Positions 35,780 through 44,129 of a stretch of DNA of 64,000 nt are shown piece by piece; position 1 is the stretch's first letter; every line of letters begins with the position of its first letter. Position numbers and translations under genes: made by a program. Source of the stretch: Pseudoalteromonas luteoviolacea (lineage in GTDB: Bacteria > Pseudomonadota > Gammaproteobacteria > Enterobacterales > Alteromonadaceae); NCBI RefSeq assembly GCF_021654285.1, contig NZ_JAKFZS010000016.1, positions 1 to 64,000 on the forward strand. Direction: 5' to 3'. The notes below the pieces were generated by a model that searched no databases, was not told the DNA's origin, and was given only the letters and a program-made list of their open reading frames with translations.

Positions 35780-36028
35780 TTATTCCTTATCGTTAATGTC
35801 TTTTGGATCGTTTAATTTGTTCGATACATTGCTAATTTGTATCATCAGTGGGTTAATGTCAATTTTACAATAAGCTAGCCATTTGAAAAAATGACTCATC
35901 CGTGGCTCACCGACCCCAAGCTCATAATTACTCACCGTTTCTCTGGTGATATTGAGCTTATCGGCCATTTGCTTTTGAGTGAAGCCTGCTTTTTTGCGCA
36001 TGGCTTTGAGGTCGTCACCGCTTATCAC
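35780..36028 (-). CDS. XRE-family transcriptional regulator (small)
   Basis: 82 aa, almost only a helix-turn-helix: LKAMRKKAGFTQKQMADKL and NITRETVSNYELGVGEPR (about 6-43). A short tail follows. It is co-transcribed with the 33-aa double-glycine peptide gene and lies divergent from the XRE gene at 36312. It is a different subfamily from the 36312/53472 pair. It probably controls its own operon. Confidence 0.85.
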   Translation of the reverse strand: MISGDDLKAMRKKAGFTQKQMADKLNITRETVSNYELGVGEPRMSHFFKWLAYCKIDINPLMIQISNVSNKLNDPKDINDKE

Positions 36029-36201
36029 ATTTGATTTCCTTTTGGATAAATATCAAAGGTTTTATCTCATGTAACTGTATAAGGCATTATGTCTTACATT
36101 ATGTCTTAAACAGTGTGATGAGACTTGCTACATCAAGCTTTGAATTTTTACAAAAATGCTGAAGGTAAGAAAATTTCTCATAAATATTCCTTTTCATAAA
36201 A

Positions 36202-36219
36202 TTCGAAGATTTTTCCACA
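36202..36219. promoter_or_regulatory. Conserved 18-bp element upstream of an XRE gene, copy 1
   Basis: TTCGAAGATTTTTCCACA stands 93 bp before the start of the XRE gene at 36312. The same sequence with one base changed lies 80 bp before its homolog at 53472. Retention of 17/18 bases while the flanks have diverged suggests a regulatory site. Confidence 0.5.
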
Positions 36220-36311
36220 TTAACCATTTTATATTATTAACAATGCATTTTCATAAGTAAATATGGAAACTGATTTTAGAGTAGTATGTTGGTGAATTTT
36301 CGAGGGAAACG

Positions 36312-36590
36312 ATGAAAAATAATGTCATAAGAAGAAAAGTAACAGTGAACGACTTAATGTCTGAGGTTCAGCACAATTTACGCAGGTTAAGAAAAAAGAA
36401 TAATCTGACGCAAACCCAATTGGGAGCAAAGCTCTGTGTAGATCAAGCAACTATCAGTAATTTCGAAACTGGAAGAACTGTGATGACGGTGGCTCAGCTT
36501 TACGAAATGTATTTGATTTTTGGTGATGAATTTGACTGCCCATTTATTCAATATACAGGAAAGGAAAATAGCATAGCTGTTAGATTATAG
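36312..36590 (+). CDS. XRE-family transcriptional regulator, paralog A
   Basis: 92 aa. The helix-turn-helix spans about 20-75 (RKKNNLTQTQLGAKL, VDQATISNFETGRTVMT) and is followed by YEMYLIFGDEF. It is strongly similar to the protein at 53472 and to the broken gene at 33762. It starts at ATG 36312 behind GAGGGAAAC. It sits just outside the 3' end of the haem-uptake cluster, in the opposite direction to tonB. The gap 36591-36846 to tonB has no gene. Confidence 0.85.
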   Translation: MKNNVIRRKVTVNDLMSEVQHNLRRLRKKNNLTQTQLGAKLCVDQATISNFETGRTVMTVAQLYEMYLIFGDEFDCPFIQYTGKENSIAVRL

Positions 36591-36846
36591 AACACAAGGT
36601 TTAGCTATATGTTGTCGGATTTTTAAGTGTTTAATTACATTTGTATCAAATGCAACGAAAGTTATTTTTAATGGTGTTTTTGCAGCCATGTATAAAGGCT
36701 TTATTTATTGGTGTGCAATGCTGGTCTTGGAGTATATAAACGTTAAATTGTCTGATGTAGGTTTTAAATATTAATTATAGTGACCGACATATATATGGTG
36801 GTTGCTCATATTTGGGTAAAGCGGCATTGATTAAACCTGCGAGGTT

Positions 36847-37698
36847 TTACATTAAATAAAATCGTACGGGTACCATCACGGTGTGCTCGCGCATTGTCTG
36901 TGGTGGCAACGGTAGGGGTTGTGCGCGTTTAACAACGCTTTTGGCTTCTTTATTGAGCAGTGGGTAGCGAGATGCTTTCACTATTTCGATATTGCGCGCT
37001 TGACCTTTATCGTCGATGGCAAAACTAACCATTATCGTTGCTTCTTGACCTCTTTTACGGGCCATCGTGGGGTAGCGCTTTTTCTTCGCAAGGTGGGCGA
37101 TGAGCTCCGCCTGCCAAGTTTGCTTAGCGACCAATGCAAGCTGGGTATCTTGTCCTTGTTGTAGCGCCTGATTTTGCTGCGCAATGTCTTCTGCTTTAAT
37201 TTCTCTTGCGCGACTGGCGATGCTTTCTTGCTGTGCAGGTTTTTCGGCTTCTTGTTTAGGCGGCTCACTCGATTTTTCAGGCTGAGGCGCTTGCGGTTTT
37301 AACTCGGCCATTTTGCTCTGTGTGGGTATCATGGGCTGCTTTGGCTTAGCGTCAGACAGGCTCTTAGGCTCCGGTTTTGGCTCTGGCTCTTGGGTTTTCT
37401 CCGGCTTTTTTGCGATGGCTAATTTCCCATCGTGGGCTAAAGCGATGTCGCTCGATGAGGGGGCTGGAAGCGCTTTTGGTGGCGGTGTGTTGGTCGATTG
37501 AGCCTGTGCGCTTTGCAGTTCTTGAGATTGGCTTTTTGCTTTTGCTAAGGGCGCTAATTTTACCACAAACGGCGCTTTTGATATGGCGGGTTTTGCAGGC
37601 GTATGGGGTTGCCAGTGCCAAAGCGCCGCACCAAGTATGACAAGGTGCAAGCAAACAGCCCAAAAGAACCCTAATAACCAATCATGGCGAGTGAGCAC
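36847..37698 (-). CDS. TonB-type energy transducer of the haem system (HasB-like)
   Basis: 283 aa from a GTG that follows the ExbD stop directly. One N-terminal membrane segment (about 8-27) precedes a Pro/Lys/Glu-rich spacer (for example EPEPKPEPKSL) that spans the periplasm, and a C-terminal TonB domain (about 205-283: KKRYPTMARKRGQEATIMVS). It passes inner-membrane energy to the receptor at 48727. Placement at the end of the has-type cluster with ExbB and ExbD makes a dedicated HasB likely. Confidence 0.92.
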   Translation of the reverse strand: MLTRHDWLLGFFWAVCLHLVILGAALWHWQPHTPAKPAISKAPFVVKLAPLAKAKSQSQELQSAQAQSTNTPPPKALPAPSSSDIALAHDGKLAIAKKPEKTQEPEPKPEPKSLSDAKPKQPMIPTQSKMAELKPQAPQPEKSSEPPKQEAEKPAQQESIASRAREIKAEDIAQQNQALQQGQDTQLALVAKQTWQAELIAHLAKKKRYPTMARKRGQEATIMVSFAIDDKGQARNIEIVKASRYPLLNKEAKSVVKRAQPLPLPPQTMREHTVMVPVRFYLM

Positions 37699-38118
37699 TT
37701 AATTTAAATCCTCTTCACCAATGAGCGACACATTGAGGTAGCCGATACTGCGCAATGTATTGAGTACGCTGATCACATTGCCATAATCTACTTTTTCGTC
37801 GGCTCGGATAAATACGATTTGCTCAGGGTTATTGTGGCTCGCCATATTGAGTGCGGCTTCAAGCCCGTCTTTGGATACCGCTTGATCGCCTAAAAATAGC
37901 TGTAACTCTTTGTCTAATGATAAGATAAGCTGGTTTTGTTCTAAGGTTTGCGCCTGTGCATCGGCGCCAGGGAGCTCAAGCGGCACAGAAACGGTCGACA
38001 GAGGCGCTGCCACCATGAAGATGATCAATAATACCAACATGACATCGATAAACGGTGTCATGTTGATCTCATTATTGAGTGCAAACTCATCTTGGTCGCC
38101 GTCATTCATCATTGCCAT
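37699..38118 (-). CDS. exbD: ExbD biopolymer transport protein
   Basis: 139 aa. The single membrane segment (about 22-42) carries the essential Asp in MTPFIDVMLVLLIIFMV. A short periplasmic domain follows. It works with ExbB to use the proton gradient to energise TonB, whose gene starts one base after its stop. Confidence 0.95.
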   Translation of the reverse strand: MAMMNDGDQDEFALNNEINMTPFIDVMLVLLIIFMVAAPLSTVSVPLELPGADAQAQTLEQNQLILSLDKELQLFLGDQAVSKDGLEAALNMASHNNPEQIVFIRADEKVDYGNVISVLNTLRSIGYLNVSLIGEEDLN

Positions 38119-38119
38119 A

Positions 38120-38830
38120 TCAACGCAGCTCCAGTTGGCGGCCAGCCAATACTAACAGTTGGCTAGAAAATGCATTAAGTTGCTTGCGATATAGTGCGAT
38201 ATTGCGGGTAAAGTGGTTATACATGAGTACCGCGGGAATAGCCGCGACTAAGCCTAAAGCCGTGGCCAGCAGGGCCTCTGCGATGCCCGGTGCAACCACG
38301 GCTAAATTGGTGCTATTGGTTGCGGCAATACCGATAAAGCTGTTCATAATGCCCCAAACGGTGCCGAATAAGCCGATAAAAGGTGCGGTGGAGCCAATAG
38401 AAGCTAAAGAACCCGTGCCTTGAGTGAGGCCATCCGTGAATTCGTCGGCACGGGTTTTCATGCGCTGCAGAGATCTTTCCTTGACCCCGTCAGCTGTGGC
38501 ATTATTTTTAGCGCCCCAGTCCATTTCGATTAAAACCTCTTCGACGAGTTGCGCTTCTAATACATCGGTATTGTTTAGCTTTATCAGATCATCTTGGTTG
38601 CGGCTTTGTGCTATTAACAGTGAGAGGCGCTTACGAGCGAGGTTAATTTGCTTCTGCTTGGTAATAAATATGGCCCAGCAAGCAACAGAGGCGGCAACCA
38701 ACATCAACATCACGCTTTTGACCACCCAGTCTGCCTGCATAAACATGGCATAGGCCGTGAGCGAACCTGTGCCAGCCGCTGATGCACTAAAAGTGGACGC
38801 GAGCGCCAAAAAGGCGAAAGCTTTTTTCAT
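38120..38830 (-). CDS. exbB: ExbB/TolQ-type proton channel protein
   Basis: 236 aa. Three membrane segments with the family motif LASIGSTAPFIGLFGTVWGI (about 140-160) and a later segment with ALLATALGLVAAIPAVL identify ExbB. The N-terminal hydrophobic stretch (FLALASTFSASAAG) resembles a signal peptide, a known trait of longer ExbB proteins. It is the first of the exbB-exbD-tonB run. The upstream gap (38831-39037) contains a large hairpin. Confidence 0.93.
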   Translation of the reverse strand: MKKAFAFLALASTFSASAAGTGSLTAYAMFMQADWVVKSVMLMLVAASVACWAIFITKQKQINLARKRLSLLIAQSRNQDDLIKLNNTDVLEAQLVEEVLIEMDWGAKNNATADGVKERSLQRMKTRADEFTDGLTQGTGSLASIGSTAPFIGLFGTVWGIMNSFIGIAATNSTNLAVVAPGIAEALLATALGLVAAIPAVLMYNHFTRNIALYRKQLNAFSSQLLVLAGRQLELR

Positions 38831-38966
38831 TGTTATAAACCTCTGACTTCACTAAAAACGAACCCCTATAGTTAAAGAACGCATGAGATTAAAAAAACAG
38901 TAATGCTTTTTTAACTTTTTTTATTTTTATGAGGAAACGTGATGTGAAGTCAGTATTAGGATTCTG

Positions 38967-39008
38967 ACATTTATGCCAATGGCGCATTTTGCGCATTGGC
39001 ATAAATGT
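38967..39008. terminator. Very long hairpin between a GloVer gene and exbB
   Basis: ACATTTATGCCAATGGCGCA pairs with its near-perfect inverse, with one unpaired base and a two- or three-base loop, making a stem of about 19 bp. No T tract follows on the minus strand, so it may slow or stabilise the transcript end rather than stop transcription fully. Confidence 0.55.
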
Positions 39009-39037
39009 GTGTGGAGTATACCGAAACAGAGGCGGAC

Positions 39038-40918
39038 TTAGTGCTTAGCGCGAGTACGTAATCTAGTTAAAGCAGCCAACACGATTAGCCACACCCAACC
39101 TAGCGCACCCCCATTGCCATAGCTTAAGGTTTCCTCTTGTTTTATTTTTGCTTCTGCATTGACGTAAAGCGTCGATAGCGCACCTAATCGCGCACCCACA
39201 TCGGCATCTCGGCAGTTAATTGTAAAGGTGTAAATGCCTGACTCAGGTGAGATTTTAATACTGCCTTGCGGCTCGATTTGTCCATCTGGCACCCAATCAC
39301 CGACATCCGCGCCGCCAATCGCAACACAGTCAGCTGCATTGTGGCTACTCCAAGTGACTTCTACTTCTTCACCAAGTTGGGCATTGCCAGGCGTGATACT
39401 GATAGACACAGAACCTGTTGGTGTTATACCACTTAAATCGACCTCAAAAACCGTGCCTCGGTTGTCGGCGAGAAAAGTTCCCCCATATTGATCTGAGTAG
39501 CCTCTACCACCATACAGGGTGGTACCATACAGCTTACCGTTTTCAGCTAACATGAGTCCGGTTGGTACCTTGCCATCTGAGTCTTCGGCAATTCCAGCTT
39601 TAAACGAATGCACATGTTCAAACCCACTTTCAATGATTTGGCCATTTTCAATCTGTATATCCGCTAAATTAAGTCGATAAATAGTCCCATCGAATGTCGT
39701 ATTTCCTGGGTGGGTTGGATACTCATTGCCTTCAAGTACTTGTGTATTTTCACTCTTATGTATGCCACCGCTCATGGTTGTGCCATACAAAAAGCCTGTA
39801 TCGGTTATCACCATAGGACCACGGGGTTGGCTGCCGTTTTCGCCATCGAATGTATGCAGCAAATTAAACTCAGAGCCATCTTTTTTAATTCTAAAGAGTG
39901 AGCCATGGGGGTTACTGCCTTCATAATGTGGATACTCTGTGTGGATCAAGCGCTCATTTTTTTCAATGACATTGTGAACTTGGGAATCTCCACCACAGAG
40001 ACCGCTGGCAAAACCGATAGCTTTGCCGCTATAACTAATAATTCCTTTGGTCCTGCAGCTCCCCACGGTCGTCGAACCATATAGATAGCCCGCTTCATCT
40101 TCAACTAAATAGGTGGCAATACGGCCTTCATCACCGCTGCGGGTGTGCCAGGGTACTTCACCTTGGCTGAGGGTAAATTCATGGATCAAGGGCAAGGCTG
40201 CAATGGGGTTTTCACCGAGCTCTACTGCATAGAGTGCACCGACGATAAAGTCATCATCGATTGAGAGTGTATTGAGATGAGGTATGCCACGGGGGTAACC
40301 TAAGTAGCCATAAAGTATATTACCACTCAATAGCATGCCGCCAGCAGCGGTGAAGTCGCCATGGGGGTTGTTGTTAAATCTGTATAGCTCCGTTAACGTG
40401 TTGTCTTTTTCTAAACGCATTAATCGAGAGTAAGTTTTATGATCGGTATCGATAAATAGGAGTCGTTCTTGATTATCGAAAATAGGCTGTACATTTGGCC
40501 TGTTGTTGAGCTCTTCTTCTGTATTGTCAAATAAAATGACTTTGTTACTGCCATCTGAGTGCACAGACAATATATTGCCCTTGAGATCGATACTATAGAG
40601 CTTGTCTTCTGTCGGGTGCTCTGCGAAACCAACAACGCCTGCAACCTCTTTTGCAAGTGCGAAGTAATGTCCTCGTACCGGCGTTAGTCCCCACATGCTT
40701 GGAGCAGTTTCACCTTTATATCCAAAGTAAGATAATCCGAGGAGTTGATCACGCTCTGCGTTATAAATTGGCGGCGCAAATGGCTTACCTGCGGTTGGCC
40801 AACCAACAGGACCTGTAGAGTGCAAAGACGTCAGGTGATTAACACTGATCCCTTCTACAGCTGTGGTTGCAAGGCTTGGGAAAGCGAATGCGAGTAATAA
40901 AGCACTGAGTTTTTTCAT
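39038..40918 (-). CDS. GloVer-repeat secreted protein with GlyGly-CTERM tail (copy 1)
   Basis: 626 aa with a signal peptide (LLLAFAFPSLATTA). Repeated GloVer-type modules end in patterns like LYGTTMSGG and GTIYRLNLADI, LYGTTLYGG and GTVFEVDLSGI, a predicted beta-propeller-like body. The C-terminus has an Ig-like region (VSISITPGNAQLGEEVEVTW) and a GlyGly-CTERM anchor (YGNGGALGWVWLIVLAALTR then Arg-rich). Such tails are cut by rhombosortase on the way to the surface. It is nearly identical to the protein at 44126 in the middle but has its own ends. Role in haem uptake is unknown. Confidence 0.85.
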   Translation of the reverse strand: MKKLSALLLAFAFPSLATTAVEGISVNHLTSLHSTGPVGWPTAGKPFAPPIYNAERDQLLGLSYFGYKGETAPSMWGLTPVRGHYFALAKEVAGVVGFAEHPTEDKLYSIDLKGNILSVHSDGSNKVILFDNTEEELNNRPNVQPIFDNQERLLFIDTDHKTYSRLMRLEKDNTLTELYRFNNNPHGDFTAAGGMLLSGNILYGYLGYPRGIPHLNTLSIDDDFIVGALYAVELGENPIAALPLIHEFTLSQGEVPWHTRSGDEGRIATYLVEDEAGYLYGSTTVGSCRTKGIISYSGKAIGFASGLCGGDSQVHNVIEKNERLIHTEYPHYEGSNPHGSLFRIKKDGSEFNLLHTFDGENGSQPRGPMVITDTGFLYGTTMSGGIHKSENTQVLEGNEYPTHPGNTTFDGTIYRLNLADIQIENGQIIESGFEHVHSFKAGIAEDSDGKVPTGLMLAENGKLYGTTLYGGRGYSDQYGGTFLADNRGTVFEVDLSGITPTGSVSISITPGNAQLGEEVEVTWSSHNAADCVAIGGADVGDWVPDGQIEPQGSIKISPESGIYTFTINCRDADVGARLGALSTLYVNAEAKIKQEETLSYGNGGALGWVWLIVLAALTRLRTRAKH

Positions 40919-41066
40919 TGTATGCCTGTCATTGAGAAGATAGTTGACCCTAGAGTTATGAGAAAAGTTGGTTGTTGATACACCGCTGACAATGTCTATG
41001 GACTATGTGCATTGAATAGGAAGAGATATTCAACTATTTGCTCCGGAGCCTATTATTTAAAAATAG

Positions 41067-41107
41067 GCCCGCCTGTAATGTCTAATGCCATTAGGGAAAC
41101 GGCGGGC
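41067..41107 (-). terminator. Terminator after the adaptor gene hasE
   Basis: GCCCGCC and GGCGGGC pair around a loop with an inner TAATG/CATTA pairing. Read on the minus strand the stem is followed by CTATTTTTAAAT. It lies 31 bp after the adaptor stop, so the downstream GloVer gene probably has its own promoter in 40919-41066. Confidence 0.7.
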
Positions 41108-41137
41108 ACTATGGCCAAGTCATGTTGGCAGCGGGTT

Positions 41138-42421
41138 TTAAATATCCGCCATGGCATTGGGAATTCGGTCAGTCAGTGGTTTGAGTAGATAGCTGAGCAT
41201 GGGGCGCTCACCATTTTTAACAAACGCTTGCACTGGCATACCCGGTTGCAACACCAAACTATCACTTAGTGCATCCTGATTAACGCGGATCGCCACTTGG
41301 TAATAAGGCTGCCCAGTGCGCTCATCATTGATGGTGTCTTGTGCCAAGCGTTCAACCTGTCCTTTTACTTTCGGGGTTGTGCTGGTATTGAATGCGCTGA
41401 ATAACAGATCGACATCTTGACCAAGGGCAACACTGTCTATCAAGTTACTTGGGATTTTGGCATTCACTATCAATCTTTGCCCTTTAGGGACAATTTCCAT
41501 CAATAATTGAGATTGAGACACCACATCACCAAATGCGTCCAAGCCAACAACTTGACCTGCAACTGGCGCACGAATTTCACTGTTGTCCAAGCTAAATTGT
41601 GCTGCTGTCATTCTTTGCTTGAAGTCACTAATGCTAGATTGGTTTTTCGCTCTTTGCTGACTGACTTCTTGACGATAGCCTTTGAGCGTTTGCTGGTGTT
41701 GAGTATCCAGCTCTAATAGTCTGGCTTGTTGAGACAAGAGCTCGGATTGCGCATTGGCTAAATCAGCGCGAATTTCGGCGGCTTGTGCTTTTAGCTGATA
41801 CAGTTGCTCTTGAGATTGAAAGCCTTTTTTAACCAGAGCTTGGGTATCATTCACCCAATTGTCGTATACCTCTGCTCTTTGCTTATGACTATCAACAACA
41901 TGGGTAAGACCTGAAATGCGAGATTGCGTAGTGTGTTTGTTGTCGAGCATTAATTTAAGCTGAGCGTGCAGGGCTGCGCGACGTTGCTCGAACAATTGCT
42001 GATTTAGCGCCATCGCTTGAACAGCTTGCGGTAAGTTCACACTTGTCAAAGTATCCGAGTAAATGAGCTGCTGCGCATCGCGTAACTCTGCATCAAGGCG
42101 TTCTTTTTCAGCCAGTGCCAAGTAGTACTGCGTAGTGGCAGCAGCTAGTTGGCTTTTTGCCACCTTGCTATCGAGGATCAGCAGCGCCTCACCTTGCTCT
42201 ACCCACTGTCCATTTTGAACCAATAATTGGTCAAGTACGCCGTGTTGCGGTGCTTGGATCTGCTTTTTGTGGCCAGAAACGATGACTTGGCCCTCAACGA
42301 CCACGCCTTTGTCGAGTGGGGCAAATGCACCCCAGAGTAAAAATACGCCCAAGCTAAGTGCAATAATCGTCCAGCCAAGTCGAATATGTTTGCTTCCTGC
42401 GATAGTGTGCTGTGTTGTCAC
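41138..42421 (-). CDS. hasE: Type I secretion membrane-fusion protein (HasE/PrtE-like)
   Basis: 427 aa from GTG 42421, one base after the ABC-protein stop, with GAGGAG upstream inside that gene. A longer frame to 42502 would overlap the ABC gene by 80 bp and lacks a site. One membrane segment (about 14-32), lipoyl halves (QVIVSGHKKQIQAPQHGVL and IRAPVAGQVVGL) and long coiled coils mark the adaptor of HasA/protease exporters. With HasD and TolC it exports HasA. Confidence 0.92.
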   Translation of the reverse strand: MTTQHTIAGSKHIRLGWTIIALSLGVFLLWGAFAPLDKGVVVEGQVIVSGHKKQIQAPQHGVLDQLLVQNGQWVEQGEALLILDSKVAKSQLAAATTQYYLALAEKERLDAELRDAQQLIYSDTLTSVNLPQAVQAMALNQQLFEQRRAALHAQLKLMLDNKHTTQSRISGLTHVVDSHKQRAEVYDNWVNDTQALVKKGFQSQEQLYQLKAQAAEIRADLANAQSELLSQQARLLELDTQHQQTLKGYRQEVSQQRAKNQSSISDFKQRMTAAQFSLDNSEIRAPVAGQVVGLDAFGDVVSQSQLLMEIVPKGQRLIVNAKIPSNLIDSVALGQDVDLLFSAFNTSTTPKVKGQVERLAQDTINDERTGQPYYQVAIRVNQDALSDSLVLQPGMPVQAFVKNGERPMLSYLLKPLTDRIPNAMADI

Positions 42422-42422
42422 G

Positions 42423-44129
42423 TTACGCTGCTCCTCTTTGACCTTGCTTGGCTTGCTGCATCGCTCCAAGTACTTGTTGTTTAGGGCCAAAGGCTTGCAC
42501 ATGGCCCTTGTTAAGTAACAAGATCTTATCGCTTAGATTTAAAATATTGGCTCTGTGGGTGATAAAGATAACACTAGAACCAGATTGCTTGAGCGTTTTA
42601 AGGGTGCTAGCCAATGCGGCTTCACCGGCATCATCTAGGTTAGAATTGGCTTCATCTAAAATGACCAGTTTGGGGTCACCATACACTGCTCTGGCTAGGC
42701 CGATACGTTGCTTTTCACCGCCGGATAAGCCCATGCCCCCGTCACCAAGCACGGTATTGTATCCATCGGGTAATGTTAAAATCATCTCATGCACGCCTGC
42801 CAATTTTGCCGCTTTGATGACAGCGGCGTCGTTAATGTCGCCAAATCGGGCAATATTCTCACTGATACTACCAGCAAATAAGCCCACATCTTGAGGCAAG
42901 TACCCCAAGTGTGGGCCTAGGCTCTGCTTGTTCCATTGAAAAATGTCGGCACCATCTAAGCGCACTTTGCCCATTCTTGGCGCCCAAATACCTGTGATAA
43001 GGCGCGCAATTGAGGATTTACCAGCGCCAGAGGGGCCAATGATCGCCAATATTTCGCCGGGGTTAATCGCAAAGTTGATGTTACTCAGAGAAGGAGTTTG
43101 CGCCATCGGTGGGATCAAAGTGGCATTTTCTACACTGAGTTTGCCCGTCGGCGTTGGTAAATCTAGTCCAGTTTGAGGTTCTGGGTACTGATGCAGCAGG
43201 GCATCGAGACGTTGACGAGAGAGTTTCACGCTTTGCCACTGCTTAAATGCCCCGACGAGTTGTTCAACTGGAGATAACATGCGTCCTGCGATAATGGAAC
43301 CTGCGATCATCATGCCAGCGGTGATCTGGCCGTCAACGGCAAGCCAAGCACCAGCACCTAAAACAACCGATTGCAGCGCAAGGCGCAATATTTTACTGGT
43401 TGCGGTGAGCACTGAGCTGAGATTACTGGCTTCACTTTGATGGCGAATACCTGCTTGATGCTGTGCCTGCCAGCGACTTTGCAAGCTGTGTTGCATGCCC
43501 ATCGCTTGCGCAACTTCAGCATTGTTAATGATGCCACTGGCAAGTTGCGTGGCATTGGCTGTGGCTTGTGAAGATGCTTGTAAGGGCTTTTTCGCCCAGA
43601 CTTCGTTGAGCAGTGCCAGTACAAGTAAGATCACCGTACCGACGAGGGCAAGTGTGCCCAGTAATGGGTGAAAGAAAAACAATACAATGAGGAAAAGCGG
43701 GGCCCAAGGGGCATCAAAAAACGCAAATATGCCCGTCCCTGTCATAAATTGACGCACTTGGTTGAGGTCGTTAATCAACTGGCCTGGGTTAGCATTACCA
43801 ACCTTGATTTGATGTTGATAAACGGCGTCAAATACCTGAGTATGTAGGTCGTTATCAAAATGCTCGCTTATGCCAATCAGGACGCGGCTTCGGACCCACT
43901 CTAGTGCGCCCATTAATAAAAAGAAGCCTGCAACTATGATGGAAATCAACAGTAAAGTATCTATATTCGCAGAGCTTAAAACGCGGTCGTACACTTGCAA
44001 CATGTAAATCGCGGGGATCAACATGAGCAAGTTGATAATGGCGCTGAACCCAGCAACATGCAGCAGGCTGCGCTTTTGTTTTTGTAAGGCACGCTTTAAG
44101 GCTTCACTTGGCACCATCGTGGGTTTCAT
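42423..44129 (-). CDS. hasD: Type I secretion ABC ATPase/permease (HasD/PrtD-like)
   Basis: 568 aa, the usual size. Membrane segments span about 25-290. The ATPase has Walker A GPSGAGKSS (about 365), signature LSGGEKQR and Walker B LVILDEANSNLD. There is no C39 peptidase domain, as expected for substrates with C-terminal signals such as HasA. Its ATG overlaps the stop of the upstream GloVer gene by four bases (ATGA), so the two are translationally coupled. Confidence 0.94.
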   Translation of the reverse strand: MKPTMVPSEALKRALQKQKRSLLHVAGFSAIINLLMLIPAIYMLQVYDRVLSSANIDTLLLISIIVAGFFLLMGALEWVRSRVLIGISEHFDNDLHTQVFDAVYQHQIKVGNANPGQLINDLNQVRQFMTGTGIFAFFDAPWAPLFLIVLFFFHPLLGTLALVGTVILLVLALLNEVWAKKPLQASSQATANATQLASGIINNAEVAQAMGMQHSLQSRWQAQHQAGIRHQSEASNLSSVLTATSKILRLALQSVVLGAGAWLAVDGQITAGMMIAGSIIAGRMLSPVEQLVGAFKQWQSVKLSRQRLDALLHQYPEPQTGLDLPTPTGKLSVENATLIPPMAQTPSLSNINFAINPGEILAIIGPSGAGKSSIARLITGIWAPRMGKVRLDGADIFQWNKQSLGPHLGYLPQDVGLFAGSISENIARFGDINDAAVIKAAKLAGVHEMILTLPDGYNTVLGDGGMGLSGGEKQRIGLARAVYGDPKLVILDEANSNLDDAGEAALASTLKTLKQSGSSVIFITHRANILNLSDKILLLNKGHVQAFGPKQQVLGAMQQAKQGQRGAA

